Assembly (NCBI GenBank): GCA_028724585.1
Contig: JAQYCQ010000038.1
Location: 1-64,000, forward strand
From: Bacillota bacterium
GTDB taxonomy: Bacteria > Bacillota > Clostridia > Peptostreptococcales > Anaerovoracaceae
Length of the DNA stretch: 64,000 nt
Direction: 5' to 3'
Shown here: positions 43,289 to 53,252 of the stretch, piece by piece
How the letters are laid out: every line of letters begins with the position of its first letter
Position numbering within the stretch: the first letter of the stretch is position 1
Made by a program: the position numbers and the translations under genes
The notes under the pieces: generated by a model
Told to the model about the DNA's origin: nothing
The model's database searches: none
The model's input: the letters and a program-made list of their open reading frames with translations, nothing else

Positions 43289-44203
43289 ATGAGTGAATAT
43301 GTAAAGCTTGGTGAGTACAAGGGACTTAAGATCAAGAGACCTGAGGAAGTTGTCACTGAAGAAGAGATCCAGGAGGGCATCAGGAGCCGTCAGCGCAAGT
43401 TCGCTACAAGCGTCGAGGTTACTGACAGGCCGGTAGAAAACGGCGACGTAGCTACTATAGATTTCACAGGCTATCTGGACGGAGTTCCGTTCGAGGGCGG
43501 TGCGGATACTGATTATCCGCTGGAGATCGGTTCCGGCACTTTCATTCCGGGATTCGAGGAAAAGCTGATCGGAGCTGAGATCGGCCAGGACGTAGATGTA
43601 GATGTTACTTTCCCTGTGGATTATCCTGCCGAGGACCTTGCGGGCAAGGCCGTAATATTCAAGACCAAGGTAAAGAAGATCTCAAAGCAGGAATACCCTG
43701 AGGTAGGCGAGACTGTAAGGAACGAAGTCATCGACAGCCTTAAGATGTTCAAGCACCGTGAGGTAGAGGATCAGTACGAGGGAATGCTGGCTGACGCTCT
43801 GGTAGCTAAGTCTGAGGTCAATGTTCCGGAAGATATGTATGAGAGAGAGGTCACGGACCTGGTAAACAGGTGGAAGGCTGCCCTCAAGATGAACGGCATC
43901 GATCCGGACCAGTATTATAGCATGACTGGCATGGACGATGAAAAGGTAAAGGAGCACTATCACGATCAGGCTATGCAGAGAGCCAAGTCAAGGCTTGTCC
44001 TCGAAGCTGTAGCTGAGGCGGAGCACCTCGAGGCCAGCAAGCCGGCTGTAGAGATGTACCTCAACGAAATGGCTATAGAGTACGGACTTCCTGTAGAGCA
44101 GGTTAAGGACGCTCTTACAAAAACTCATAGAGACGCTATAGAGTCCGACGTAAGGATCAGAAAGGCTCTCCAGGTCCTGAAGGACAACGCTGTAAGCGAA
44201 TAA
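43289..44203 (+). CDS. Trigger factor-like chaperone lacking the ribosome-binding domain
   Basis: 304 residues. Residues about 55-140 form an FKBP-type prolyl isomerase (GDVATIDFTGYLDG, GSGTFIPGFEEKLIG). Residues about 145-300 match the SurA-like C-terminal chaperone arms of trigger factor. The N-terminal ribosome-docking domain (about 110 residues, GFRxGxxP motif) is absent; only a short, different N-terminus precedes the isomerase. Full trigger factor is about 430 residues. It should act free in the cytosol. AAGGAG precedes the ATG, and a full-length tig may exist elsewhere. Confidence 0.88.
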   Translation: MSEYVKLGEYKGLKIKRPEEVVTEEEIQEGIRSRQRKFATSVEVTDRPVENGDVATIDFTGYLDGVPFEGGADTDYPLEIGSGTFIPGFEEKLIGAEIGQDVDVDVTFPVDYPAEDLAGKAVIFKTKVKKISKQEYPEVGETVRNEVIDSLKMFKHREVEDQYEGMLADALVAKSEVNVPEDMYEREVTDLVNRWKAALKMNGIDPDQYYSMTGMDDEKVKEHYHDQAMQRAKSRLVLEAVAEAEHLEASKPAVEMYLNEMAIEYGLPVEQVKDALTKTHRDAIESDVRIRKALQVLKDNAVSE

Positions 44204-44237
44204 TAAAGCCTGCCCTGAAGGGCAGCGCGCAAAATAA

Positions 44238-44450
<213 letters not shown>

Positions 44451-46253
44451 ATGCTGAAGATTGCTCTGGAAAACGGTATCACACCTCAGGAATATGTAGA
44501 CGATGTAGTATCCAGGATCAAAAAGCTCTGGAACACTATGGAGATCTCGTACGATGACTTCATCAGGACTACTGAGCCGCGCCATATGAAGCGCGTTCAG
44601 GAGATCTTCATGAAGATGTACGAGAAGGGCGACATATATAAAGGCGAATATGAGGGCATGTACTGCGTCCCTTGTGAATCGTACTGGACTAAGACCCAGG
44701 CTCCAGACGGCATCTGCCCTGACTGCGGCCGTCCGCTGAAGACTATGAAAGAAGATGCCTACTTCTTCAGACTTTCAAAATATCAGGACAGGATACTCGA
44801 CCTGCTGGAGAACACGGATTTCGTACAGCCTGAGACTTCCAGGAACGAGATGATCAACTTCGTAAAGCAGGGCCTTGAAGACCTCAACATCTCAAGATCG
44901 TCTTTCGACTGGGGCATTCCTGTTCCTATCGATAACGACCACGTAATGTACGTATGGCTGGATGCCCTTACAAACTATATAACAACTCTGGGATATCCTG
45001 ACGAAGACGCTCCGGACTATAAAAAGTACTGGCCGGGCGTTCACCTGGTAGGCAAGGAGATCGTGCGTTTCCATTCTATCATCTGGCCGGCTATCCTGAT
45101 GTCTCTGGACGCTCCGCTTCCTGAGCACGTTATGGGACACGGCTGGATCCTCCTCGACGGCGGCAAGATGTCAAAGTCTAAGGGCAACGTAGTAGATCCT
45201 GTAAAGCTCATAGACAGGTACGGAATAGACGCTCTCAAGTATTTCCTGCTCAGGGAGTACGCTTTTGGACAGGACGGTCTCTATACCAACGAAGTAATGC
45301 TCAACAGGCTCAACTATGACCTGGCCAACGACCTGGGAAACCTGGTCAGCAGGACAGTAGCTATGATAGAGAAGTACTGCGGCGGCGTCGTTCCTGCTAA
45401 GGGACCAGAGGAAGGCACAGACAGCGAGCTCATCGAGATGGGCACTACTACTGCTGACAGGGTCGAGAAGTACATGGACAAGTTCAGCTTCAACAACGCT
45501 CTGGAGGAGATCTGGAAGTTCATCAGGCGCACAAATAAATATGTCGATGAGACTGAGCCTTGGGTGCTGGCCAGGGACGAAGCCAACAAGGCAAGGCTGG
45601 ATGCCGTAATGCATAATCTGGCTGAAGCTATCAGGATCATCTCGATACTGGTAAATCCGTTCATCTACCACAGCTCAGAAGAGATCAGGAATCAGCTGGG
45701 CATAGCGGACGAGCCGGTAGTATGGGAAGAGACCAGAAGGTTCGACCTCATGAACGGCCAGAAGGTCATGAAGGGCAAGCCTATATTCCCGAGACTCGAT
45801 ATCAAGAAAGAGCTTGCTGAGCTCAACAAGATGCAGGAAGAGCAGATCAAGGCCGCTAAGGCAAAGGCTGCCAGGGACGCCGGACTCCTCGACAAGAAAG
45901 AAGAGAAGAAGGCTGAGCCCGCAGAGGAAAAGCCTGCCCAGATCACTATCGATGACTTCGATAAGATAAATCTGACAGTTGGCGAGATCGTTTCCTGCGA
46001 GAAGCACCCTAACGCTGACAAGCTCCTTGTATCTCAGGTAAAGCTCGGCGACGAGACACGTCAGATCGTATCCGGCGTGGCATCCTGCCACACTCCTGAA
46101 GAGATGAAAGGAAAGAGAGTCGTAGTAGTCACAAACCTCAAGCCTGTAAAGCTGAGAGGGGTACGCTCGGAGGGCATGATACTCTTCGCGGACAACGACG
46201 GAAGATACGAATTTGTTACAGCTGACGCGCCAGACGGCAGCAGAGTTAAATAA
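44451..46253 (+). CDS. metG: Methionyl-tRNA synthetase, main part after the amber codon
   Basis: 600 residues in the same frame as the fragment upstream, starting with ATG directly after the TAG. It holds the zinc-knuckle Cys pairs (CVPCESYW and CPDCGRP), KMSKSKGN (about residue 240), the helical anticodon domain and a C-terminal Trbp111-like tRNA-binding domain (about 500-600). Together the two parts equal a normal 660-residue MetRS. No Shine-Dalgarno sequence of note precedes the internal ATG, so the reading is more likely one gene with a TAG than a functional split. Confidence 0.9.
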   Translation: MLKIALENGITPQEYVDDVVSRIKKLWNTMEISYDDFIRTTEPRHMKRVQEIFMKMYEKGDIYKGEYEGMYCVPCESYWTKTQAPDGICPDCGRPLKTMKEDAYFFRLSKYQDRILDLLENTDFVQPETSRNEMINFVKQGLEDLNISRSSFDWGIPVPIDNDHVMYVWLDALTNYITTLGYPDEDAPDYKKYWPGVHLVGKEIVRFHSIIWPAILMSLDAPLPEHVMGHGWILLDGGKMSKSKGNVVDPVKLIDRYGIDALKYFLLREYAFGQDGLYTNEVMLNRLNYDLANDLGNLVSRTVAMIEKYCGGVVPAKGPEEGTDSELIEMGTTTADRVEKYMDKFSFNNALEEIWKFIRRTNKYVDETEPWVLARDEANKARLDAVMHNLAEAIRIISILVNPFIYHSSEEIRNQLGIADEPVVWEETRRFDLMNGQKVMKGKPIFPRLDIKKELAELNKMQEEQIKAAKAKAARDAGLLDKKEEKKAEPAEEKPAQITIDDFDKINLTVGEIVSCEKHPNADKLLVSQVKLGDETRQIVSGVASCHTPEEMKGKRVVVVTNLKPVKLRGVRSEGMILFADNDGRYEFVTADAPDGSRVK

Positions 46254-46259
46254 TCACCG

Positions 46260-46296
46260 GGGCTGCTCTTATTTATAGGGGCAGCCCTGCTTTTTT
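46260..46296 (+). terminator. Terminator of metG
   Basis: GGGCTGC (46260-46266) pairs with GCAGCCC (46281-46287), then TGCTTTTTT. Confidence 0.75.
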
Positions 46297-46314
46297 AAGG
46301 GAGAAGAGACAGAT

Positions 46315-47094
46315 ATGATTTTTGATTCCCACGCTCACCTCGATGTCGAAGAGTTCGACGGGGACAGGGCAGAGGTGCTGGAGAAAATACAGGAAGCCGG
46401 AGTAAAATACGTTCTCAATCCGGGAGTGGATATAAAGACTTCGAGGGCTGCCGTCAAGCTGGCCTCGGAGCATCCGTGGATATACGCGGCTGTAGGATAT
46501 TATCCTCAGGAAACTCGCCACATGAATTACGATCTCCTCGAGGAGATAGAAAAGCTGGCAGCCGATCCTAAGGTAAAGGCCATCGGCGAGATCGGCCTGG
46601 ACTATCACTGGGACGACACGCCTCACGACATACAGCAGTTCTGGTTCAGGGAGCAGATACGCCTGGCTGAAAAGCTGCAGATGCCTATAGCCATCCACGA
46701 CAGGGAGGCTCACGGAGATGTTTTCAAGATCCTCGAAGAGGAGAATGCTTTCGATAACATAAAGATACTGTTCCACTGCTTTTCGGGCAGCGGCGAGTTC
46801 GCCAGGCAGCTGACAGACAGGGGCTGCTATCTTTCGCTGGCGGGCCCTATCACATATAACACTAACAGAAAGGCAAAAGCGGTGCTTTCGGTGGTGCCGG
46901 AAGACAGGCTGCTGGTGGAGACGGATTCTCCTTATCTCACGCCTGTGCCTCACAGAGGCGAGCGCAACGATTCATCGTATATAGTCTATACGATACAGAA
47001 GGCGGCTGAATATCTGGGAAAGACATTCGAGGAGACCGCCGATCTCACATACCGCAACGCTGTCAGCTTTTTCGGGATAGACGAAGCTGAATAG
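46315..47094 (+). CDS. tatD: TatD-family metal-dependent hydrolase
   Basis: 259 residues, amidohydrolase fold. Metal ligands in FDSHAHLD, IGEIGLDY, HDREAHGD and ETDSPYLTP. Members are 3'-5' DNases or nucleases of unclear physiology. It lies between metG and tilS, a frequent clostridial neighbourhood. Confidence 0.95.
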   Translation: MIFDSHAHLDVEEFDGDRAEVLEKIQEAGVKYVLNPGVDIKTSRAAVKLASEHPWIYAAVGYYPQETRHMNYDLLEEIEKLAADPKVKAIGEIGLDYHWDDTPHDIQQFWFREQIRLAEKLQMPIAIHDREAHGDVFKILEEENAFDNIKILFHCFSGSGEFARQLTDRGCYLSLAGPITYNTNRKAKAVLSVVPEDRLLVETDSPYLTPVPHRGERNDSSYIVYTIQKAAEYLGKTFEETADLTYRNAVSFFGIDEAE

Positions 47095-47117
47095 GACGGC
47101 ATTTTCGGGGGATAGAT

Positions 47118-48578
47118 TTGGATAAGAGTAAATTAAGCCCGCTTGCGTCAGCAGCTGCTGACAGCATAAGAAAATACGGGATGATAAATTTCGGGGACAG
47201 CGTGGTCGTAGGCCTTTCGGGAGGTCCGGATTCTGTCTGCCTGCTGAGCGTACTGAGTGAGCTGAGGCCGGTACTGGGCATAAAAAGCCTGCACGCTGTT
47301 CACATAAACCATTGCCTGAGAGGCGAAGAAAGCATGGGCGACGAGAAATCCGCCGGTAAAATGGCGGAGAGATTCGGAGCCAGCTTCGATGCTGTGCGCT
47401 ACGATGTCAGGAAGATGGCAGAGGAGCAGGGCATCGGCGAGGAAGAGATGGGACGCCGGCTCAGGTACACGACATTCGAAGTATTCAGGGATAAATACGG
47501 GGCGCAGCGCATAGCGGTCGCCCACAACAGGAACGACCAGGCTGAGACTGTGCTGATGCGGGTGATCCGCGGTACAGGCATACACGGCCTGACAGGGATA
47601 GAACACATTCGGGAAGACGGAGTAGTCATAAGGCCGCTCCTCGATATAGACCGCGCGGATATAGAGGCTTACTGTGAGGAACGGGAGCTGAAGCCGCGTA
47701 TAGACAGCACGAACCTCAAGCCTGTATATACCAGGAACAGGCTCAGGCTCAACCTCATGCCGTACATGAGGAGCGAATTCAACCCGCGGCTGGACGACGC
47801 GCTGACTAGACTGGCGGCCCAGGCGGCGGAGGCAGATGATCTTCTCCGGCAGGAAGCTATTAGGTTTCTTGACGATATGGACCGCTGGGATAAAAAAGAG
47901 TCGGTCCTGGACCTTGAAGGATTCGGGGATCTTCATCCGGCTGTGGAAAAGCGCGTACTCACCGAGATAACCGAGCGCATAGGGGCCTCCCATAATCTCA
48001 CCGCCAATGCTGTAGACCGTATGATGGATACGGCGCTGGAGGGGGAAGAGCCGCGGCAGGCGGATATTTCAGACGGCTGCTATGTCAGAAGATCGTATGG
48101 GAAGCTCTGGTTCCTCAGAAAAGAAGAGGAGGAAGACCGGAGGATAGACGGTCACGTGGGGATCCCGGCCGAGCAGCTTGAAAAAGAAGGGAAAGCTGTC
48201 CTGAAGACAGCTTCCGCCGAGATCAGCCTTACGCTTCTCCGCGGAGCGGACTCTGTGAGCGGAGCTCACGTGAAAAGGCAGGGCCCGGGCGCTGAAGAAG
48301 TGCGCGCTGTTCTTGATTTTGACAGGCTCATGGAAATGGGCAGCCCGGTATTCAGGAACAGGAGGCCCGGCGACAGGTTCAGGCCTTTAGGAATGCTCGG
48401 CCATAAGAAGATCCAGGATTTCTTTACAGACAGGAAGGTCCCGGCCCAGGAAAGGGATTCAGTGATACTGCTGGCTGCCGGCGGCAGGATAGTTCTCGCC
48501 GGAGGCGAGGTCAGCGGAGACTGCGCTGTGGATGAGAATACTGAAAAGATGCTCCTGGTTGAATACGTTCGCAATTGA
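47118..48578 (+). CDS. tilS: tRNA(Ile)-lysidine synthase
   Basis: 486 residues, TTG start. Modifies C34 of tRNA-Ile(CAU) so that it reads AUA; normally essential. The PP-loop ATP motif GLSGGPDS (about 35-42) and HNRNDQAETVLMR follow the family pattern; the C-terminal TilS domain begins near residue 410 (FRNRRPGDRF...KKIQDFFTDRKVP). Mini-hairpin repeats (48238-48269) are embedded in frame between the middle and C-terminal domains. Confidence 0.95.
   Translation: MDKSKLSPLASAAADSIRKYGMINFGDSVVVGLSGGPDSVCLLSVLSELRPVLGIKSLHAVHINHCLRGEESMGDEKSAGKMAERFGASFDAVRYDVRKMAEEQGIGEEEMGRRLRYTTFEVFRDKYGAQRIAVAHNRNDQAETVLMRVIRGTGIHGLTGIEHIREDGVVIRPLLDIDRADIEAYCEERELKPRIDSTNLKPVYTRNRLRLNLMPYMRSEFNPRLDDALTRLAAQAAEADDLLRQEAIRFLDDMDRWDKKESVLDLEGFGDLHPAVEKRVLTEITERIGASHNLTANAVDRMMDTALEGEEPRQADISDGCYVRRSYGKLWFLRKEEEEDRRIDGHVGIPAEQLEKEGKAVLKTASAEISLTLLRGADSVSGAHVKRQGPGAEEVRAVLDFDRLMEMGSPVFRNRRPGDRFRPLGMLGHKKIQDFFTDRKVPAQERDSVILLAAGGRIVLAGGEVSGDCAVDENTEKMLLVEYVRN
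48238..48269. repeat. Paired mini-hairpin repeat inside tilS
   Basis: TCCGC-GGA-GCGGA (48238-48250) and GTGAGC-GGA-GCTCAC (48255-48269). In frame it encodes RGADSVSGAHV in a linker, parallel to the polA copy. Confidence 0.7.
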
Positions 48579-48708
48579 ATAATAAAAGACGTTATGATAA
48601 AATATGTAGTCAATTGGCTCCGGATAGCCTTCTCACTCTCCGGAACGTTAATATAGATCGAAATGGCAAGAAGATATAATCCTTTTATTGCTGCGACAGG
48701 AGGTCGTC

Positions 48709-50784
48709 GTGAAAAATAGAAAATGGTACAGAACTGCCCTCATTTATGCTGCCATATTGCTGTTCGTCATAGGAATGGCGCTGCTCTACACGCAGGGGCA
48801 GACATCGAACGATGTAAAAGAGGTGACGTTTACGAAATTCGTCAGCGAGCTTTCTGACGAAAACATCAAGAAACTTGAGCTCAAGGATACGAGCATGGAG
48901 GCTGTCTTAAACGATGGCAGCAAGATCCACGCCTACGCTCCGTCTACTATCCAGCTCATGTCTATCAATGACAAGTACATAATGCCGCAGGTGGAGTCGG
49001 GCAAGATCACGCTGGCGAGCACTAAGCCGCAGACGACGCCTTGGTATATCAGCATGCTCCCTTATCTGCTGACGATAGTCATATTCGTCGGCCTCTGGAT
49101 ATTCTTCATGAATTCCAGCCAGGGAGGAACAGGAAGGGCTATGTCCTTCGGCAAGAGCAAGGCGCACATGGTCAACAAGGACGAAAATCCGGTAACATTT
49201 GACGATGTAGCGGGCCTTAAGGAAGAAAAAGAGGAACTGCAGGAGATAGTAGACTTTCTGCGGCGGCCTGGAAAATACACGCGCATGGGCGCCCGTATAC
49301 CGAAAGGTGTGCTGCTGGTGGGCCCTCCGGGCACAGGTAAGACATATGTTACCAGAGCTGTAGCTGGCGAGGCAGGCGTGCCTTTCTTCAGCATTTCCGG
49401 CTCTGATTTCGTAGAGATGTTCGTCGGTGTCGGCGCGTCCCGTGTAAGGGACCTGTTCGACCAGGCTAAGAAGAATGCTCCTTCTATCATATTCATAGAT
49501 GAGATAGACGCTGTCGGCAGGCGCAGAGGCGCCGGACTCGGCGGCGGACACGACGAGAGGGAGCAGACCCTCAACCAGATGCTGGTCGAGATGGATGGTT
49601 TCGGTGTAAACGAAGGCGTTATCGTGTTCGCGGCAACTAACAGACCTGACGTACTGGATCCGGCTCTGCTGAGACCGGGCAGATTCGACAGGCAGATCAC
49701 CATCGGCCTGCCTGACGTTACAGGAAGGGAAGAAGTCTTCAGAGTACATGCCAAGAACAAACCGCTGGGCCCTGATGTTGACCTCGGTGTGCTGGCAAGG
49801 ATGACTCCGGGATTCTCCCCTGCTGATATCGAAAATATCCTCAACGAGGCTTCCCTGCTGACAGTAAGGCGCGGCGGCAAGACCATAGGCATGGACGAAA
49901 TGGAAGAAGCCATCACAAGGGTAATGGCCGGACCTGCCAAGAAGAGCCGCAAGGTTACCGAGGCAGAGCGCAGGCTCACTGCTTTCCACGAAGCGGGCCA
50001 CGCTGTGCTCATCAGGTGCCTGCCTAACTCTGATCCTGTACACCAGATCACGATAGTCCCTCACGGAATGGCCGGAGGCATGACCATGTTCCTGCCTAAC
50101 GAGGACAGGTCGTTCGAATCTAAGGAAAGAATGAAGGATTCGCTCGTTCACCTGCTGGGCGGACGTGTTGCTGAACAGCTGGTGCTGGGCGACATAAGCA
50201 CGGGTGCCAGCAACGATATACAGAGAGCTACAGATATAGCCCGCAACATGGTAATGAGATACGGTATGAGCAAAAAGCTCGGCGCCATCAATTACGCGGG
50301 ATCACAGGAGGTCTTCATCGGCAAGGATTTTGCCGAGAAGCAGCCTTATTCTGAGCAGACAGCCGCTCTCATAGACAGCGAGGTCAAGAGACTCATAGAC
50401 GAAGCTTACGCCAGGGCTGAGCAGCTCCTCACAGAACATTCGGACAAGCTCCATCTTGTAGCCGAGACTCTGCTCGAGGTCGAGACCCTCGATGCTGAAC
50501 AGTTCGAAGACCTCTTCACAGGCTCCAGGACTAAGGAAGACGTCATCCAGGAGGTCCACGAAAAGGCTGAGAAGATGCGCCAGAAGATAGACGCTCAGAA
50601 GAAGAGAGAAAAAGAGGAAGAAGCTGCGGAGGAAGAGAGACGCAGACGTGAAATGGCCGATCAGGACGAGTTCATGAAGATGGTAAAAGAGCTCAATCCT
50701 GATGACATTGTGTTTAAGCACAATAACGGCGGCAAAGGCGGCAGTGACAGCGGAAACGGCGGTTCCAACGGGGACGCCCGCTGA
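48709..50784 (+). CDS. ftsH: ATP-dependent zinc metalloprotease FtsH
   Basis: 691 residues from a GTG at 48709, chosen because AGGAGG lies 5 nt upstream; TTG 48688 is less likely. Two membrane spans (about 8-25 and 110-130), AAA+ ATPase (GPPGTGKT, about 205; [15 protein letters not shown]; second region of homology RPGRFDRQI) and M41 protease with HEAGH (about 425). Degrades misfolded membrane proteins and regulators. The tail is rich in Lys/Glu then Gly. Confidence 0.97.
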   Translation: MKNRKWYRTALIYAAILLFVIGMALLYTQGQTSNDVKEVTFTKFVSELSDENIKKLELKDTSMEAVLNDGSKIHAYAPSTIQLMSINDKYIMPQVESGKITLASTKPQTTPWYISMLPYLLTIVIFVGLWIFFMNSSQGGTGRAMSFGKSKAHMVNKDENPVTFDDVAGLKEEKEELQEIVDFLRRPGKYTRMGARIPKGVLLVGPPGTGKTYVTRAVAGEAGVPFFSISGSDFVEMFVGVGASRVRDLFDQAKKNAPSIIFIDEIDAVGRRRGAGLGGGHDEREQTLNQMLVEMDGFGVNEGVIVFAATNRPDVLDPALLRPGRFDRQITIGLPDVTGREEVFRVHAKNKPLGPDVDLGVLARMTPGFSPADIENILNEASLLTVRRGGKTIGMDEMEEAITRVMAGPAKKSRKVTEAERRLTAFHEAGHAVLIRCLPNSDPVHQITIVPHGMAGGMTMFLPNEDRSFESKERMKDSLVHLLGGRVAEQLVLGDISTGASNDIQRATDIARNMVMRYGMSKKLGAINYAGSQEVFIGKDFAEKQPYSEQTAALIDSEVKRLIDEAYARAEQLLTEHSDKLHLVAETLLEVETLDAEQFEDLFTGSRTKEDVIQEVHEKAEKMRQKIDAQKKREKEEEAAEEERRRREMADQDEFMKMVKELNPDDIVFKHNNGGKGGSDSGNGGSNGDAR

Positions 50785-50859
50785 TCAGGCATATAAATTT
50801 AATGGAGAAAGGAACGGAAGCTCAGGTCCGCAGGGACCACAGCTACCGGGGAGGAACTA

Positions 50860-51708
50860 ATGTTAATGGCATTCGATGTTGGCAATACCAACATAGTACT
50901 CGGTGTTTTCGACGGAAAAAATCTTATCCAGAGCTGGAGGCTCCAGACAGATAAAGAAAAGAGCGCTGACGAGTATGGCATGATCATCAATGAGCTGTTC
51001 AAATACAACGGGCTCAATATCAAGGACGTGGACGACGTCATCATTTCCACGGTCGTGCCTTCTATCTCATACACTCTTCAGCACTTAGCGATCAAATATT
51101 TCAACATCAGGGCTATAGAGGTAGGGCCTGGCATTAAGACAGGAATGGTCATCAAATACGACAACCCTAAGCAGGTAGGCGCGGACCGCATAGTCAACGC
51201 CGTAGCGGCATACCACAAATACGGCGGGCCGCTCATCGTCATAGACTTCGGTACGGCGACGACTTTCTGCTGCATTTCCGAGAACTGCGAATATCTCGGC
51301 GGTACCATCGCGCCGGGCCTCGTGATCTCTTCCGATGCCCTGTTCGAGAAGACAGCTAAGCTGCCGAGGGTAGAGTTGCTGGAGCCGGGACACGTGATCT
51401 GCCGCAATACTATCGAGAGCATGCAGTCAGGTCTCGTATACGGACATATGGGAGTTGTCGACTTCATCGTCAACAAGATGAAGGAAGAGTACATGGAGAA
51501 ATACGCCGGGTCGGACAAGCCTATCCAGGTCATTGCCACAGGCGGACTGGCCACTATGGTATCGAGAGGCGCTAAATCAATAGATAAAGTTGACAGGCTC
51601 CTTACGCTCGAAGGCCTGCAGTTCATCTACGAGAAGAACCGCAACAACTTCAGCCGCAGAAGCCGCGAGAGCAGCGAGAGCATAGAGCTCAAGGCGCTGC
51701 GCATATGA
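50860..51708 (+). CDS. coaX: Type III pantothenate kinase
   Basis: 282 residues, ASKHA fold. First step of CoA synthesis. [11 protein letters not shown] at the N-terminus, [14 protein letters not shown] and a late ATGG motif. GGGGAGG precedes the ATG. Its end overlaps dusB by 4 nt (ATGA), so the two are coupled. Confidence 0.96.
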   Translation: MLMAFDVGNTNIVLGVFDGKNLIQSWRLQTDKEKSADEYGMIINELFKYNGLNIKDVDDVIISTVVPSISYTLQHLAIKYFNIRAIEVGPGIKTGMVIKYDNPKQVGADRIVNAVAAYHKYGGPLIVIDFGTATTFCCISENCEYLGGTIAPGLVISSDALFEKTAKLPRVELLEPGHVICRNTIESMQSGLVYGHMGVVDFIVNKMKEEYMEKYAGSDKPIQVIATGGLATMVSRGAKSIDKVDRLLTLEGLQFIYEKNRNNFSRRSRESSESIELKALRI

Positions 51709-52748
51709 CGGAGGATAAGTTGGGAGAAGCAGGCGTTCAGACTGAAAAGACTACAGAGAGAAAAGGCCGGGGCGCCTGCAGTATCGCGGGCATAGCTTTC
51801 GATAACCCGTATTTTCTAGCTCCGCTGGCGGGAGTTACAGATTCACCTTACAGACGTATCTGCAGGAGCTTCGGCGCGGGAGCGGTATACTCGGAGATGG
51901 TCAGCGCCAAAGGCATGTATTATAACGACGGCGAGACCAGGCGTCTGCTCAATACCCACGAAGACGAGAAGCCGGTGGTCTATCAGATATTCGGCTCTGA
52001 GCCCGACATGATCGCCTACGCTGCAGAAGAGCTTTCCGGCCGTGAAAACTGTATGCTGGATATCAATATGGGATGCCCGGTGCAGAAGATAGTCAAAAAC
52101 GGCGACGGCTCAGCCCTGCTCAAAAATCCGGAGCTGGCCGCAGATGTGATGCGCGCGGCTGTAAAACACTCGTCTAAGCCGGTCACCGCCAAGATAAGGA
52201 TAGGCTGGGACCGTGACAATATAAACGCGGTGGAGGTCGCTGAGCGTCTGGAGGACGCCGGCGCGGCCGCTATAGCTGTCCACGGCAGGACGCGTGACCA
52301 GTTCTACAGCGGAGCCGCTGACAGGTCCGTGATAAAACAGGTCAAAGAAGCTGTCAGCATCCCTGTCATCGGGAACGGAGACATCTTCAATGTCGCCGAT
52401 GCTGAATCTATGTTCGAGGAGACAGGCTGCGACGCTGTCATGGTGGCCAGGGGAGCTCTGGGCAACCCGTGGATCTTCAAGTCGCTCACAGAGGGAAAGG
52501 ACTATATCCCGCCCGTTCCTGAGCGCGTCGAAATAATAAAAAAGCATTTTGGTTATCTGCTCGCCGAAAAAGGCGAGTATATTGCTGTCAGGTGCATGCG
52601 TAAGCATATAGGCTGGTACATCAAGGGGATCAGAGGAGCTGTGCGCATCAGACGCAGGATAAATACGCTGGAAACAGCAGAGGAAATATATAAAGATCTT
52701 GATCTGCTTTGCGCAGAAAACATGGAAAGGAATCAGGAGAATGGCTAA
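51705..52748 (+). CDS. dusB: tRNA-dihydrouridine synthase
   Basis: 347 residues, FMN-dependent TIM barrel reducing uridines in t[34 protein letters not shown] (catalytic Cys shortly before/within this block) and [11 protein letters not shown] match the DusB group. The extra N-terminal 30 residues are weakly conserved. It overlaps greA by 8 nt, so coaX-dusB-greA form one unit. Confidence 0.94.
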   Translation: MTEDKLGEAGVQTEKTTERKGRGACSIAGIAFDNPYFLAPLAGVTDSPYRRICRSFGAGAVYSEMVSAKGMYYNDGETRRLLNTHEDEKPVVYQIFGSEPDMIAYAAEELSGRENCMLDINMGCPVQKIVKNGDGSALLKNPELAADVMRAAVKHSSKPVTAKIRIGWDRDNINAVEVAERLEDAGAAAIAVHGRTRDQFYSGAADRSVIKQVKEAVSIPVIGNGDIFNVADAESMFEETGCDAVMVARGALGNPWIFKSLTEGKDYIPPVPERVEIIKKHFGYLLAEKGEYIAVRCMRKHIGWYIKGIRGAVRIRRRINTLETAEEIYKDLDLLCAENMERNQENG

Positions 52749-53223
52749 TTCAGAAGAAAAGCTCATTACCAGAGAAGGATATGACAAACTGGTCGCTGAA
52801 CGTGACGAACTGGTAACTGTCAAGAGAAAAGAAATAGCTGCCCAGCTCGGTGAAGCCATCGCTCAGGGCGACCTGTCCGAGAACGCCGACTACGATGCCG
52901 CTAAGAACGCTCAGGCTGAAAACGAAGAGCGTATATACAAACTCGAAAATATGATCAAGAACGCCAAGATCATAGATGAGTCTGAGATCCAGGCGGACAG
53001 GGTAAACCTCGGACATACTGTCAAGGTGCTTAACGTAGAGCAGGATCAGGAGCATACCTACAAGATCGTCGGCGCTAACGAATCAGATCCGCTCAGCGGA
53101 CTTATCTCGAACGAATCGCCTGTAGGCAGGGGCCTCATGGGAACCAGGCTCGGCGAAACAGCTGAGATAGAGATCCCTGACAGGATCATCCACCTCAAGG
53201 TCCTCGATATCACAAGAGACTAA
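52741..53223 (+). CDS. greA: Transcription elongation factor GreA
   Basis: 160 residues. Rescues backtracked RNA polymerase through its coiled-coil (about 10-75, with the acidic tip DLSENADYDAAK) and C-terminal FKBP-like domain (ISNESPVGRGLMG). ATG 52741 is chosen: AGGAG precedes it and the family begins here. An upstream in-frame start at 52699 lies deep in dusB. Confidence 0.96.
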   Translation: MANSEEKLITREGYDKLVAERDELVTVKRKEIAAQLGEAIAQGDLSENADYDAAKNAQAENEERIYKLENMIKNAKIIDESEIQADRVNLGHTVKVLNVEQDQEHTYKIVGANESDPLSGLISNESPVGRGLMGTRLGETAEIEIPDRIIHLKVLDITRD

Positions 53224-53252
53224 ATAACACGAATCAGAACAGGAATAGATAT

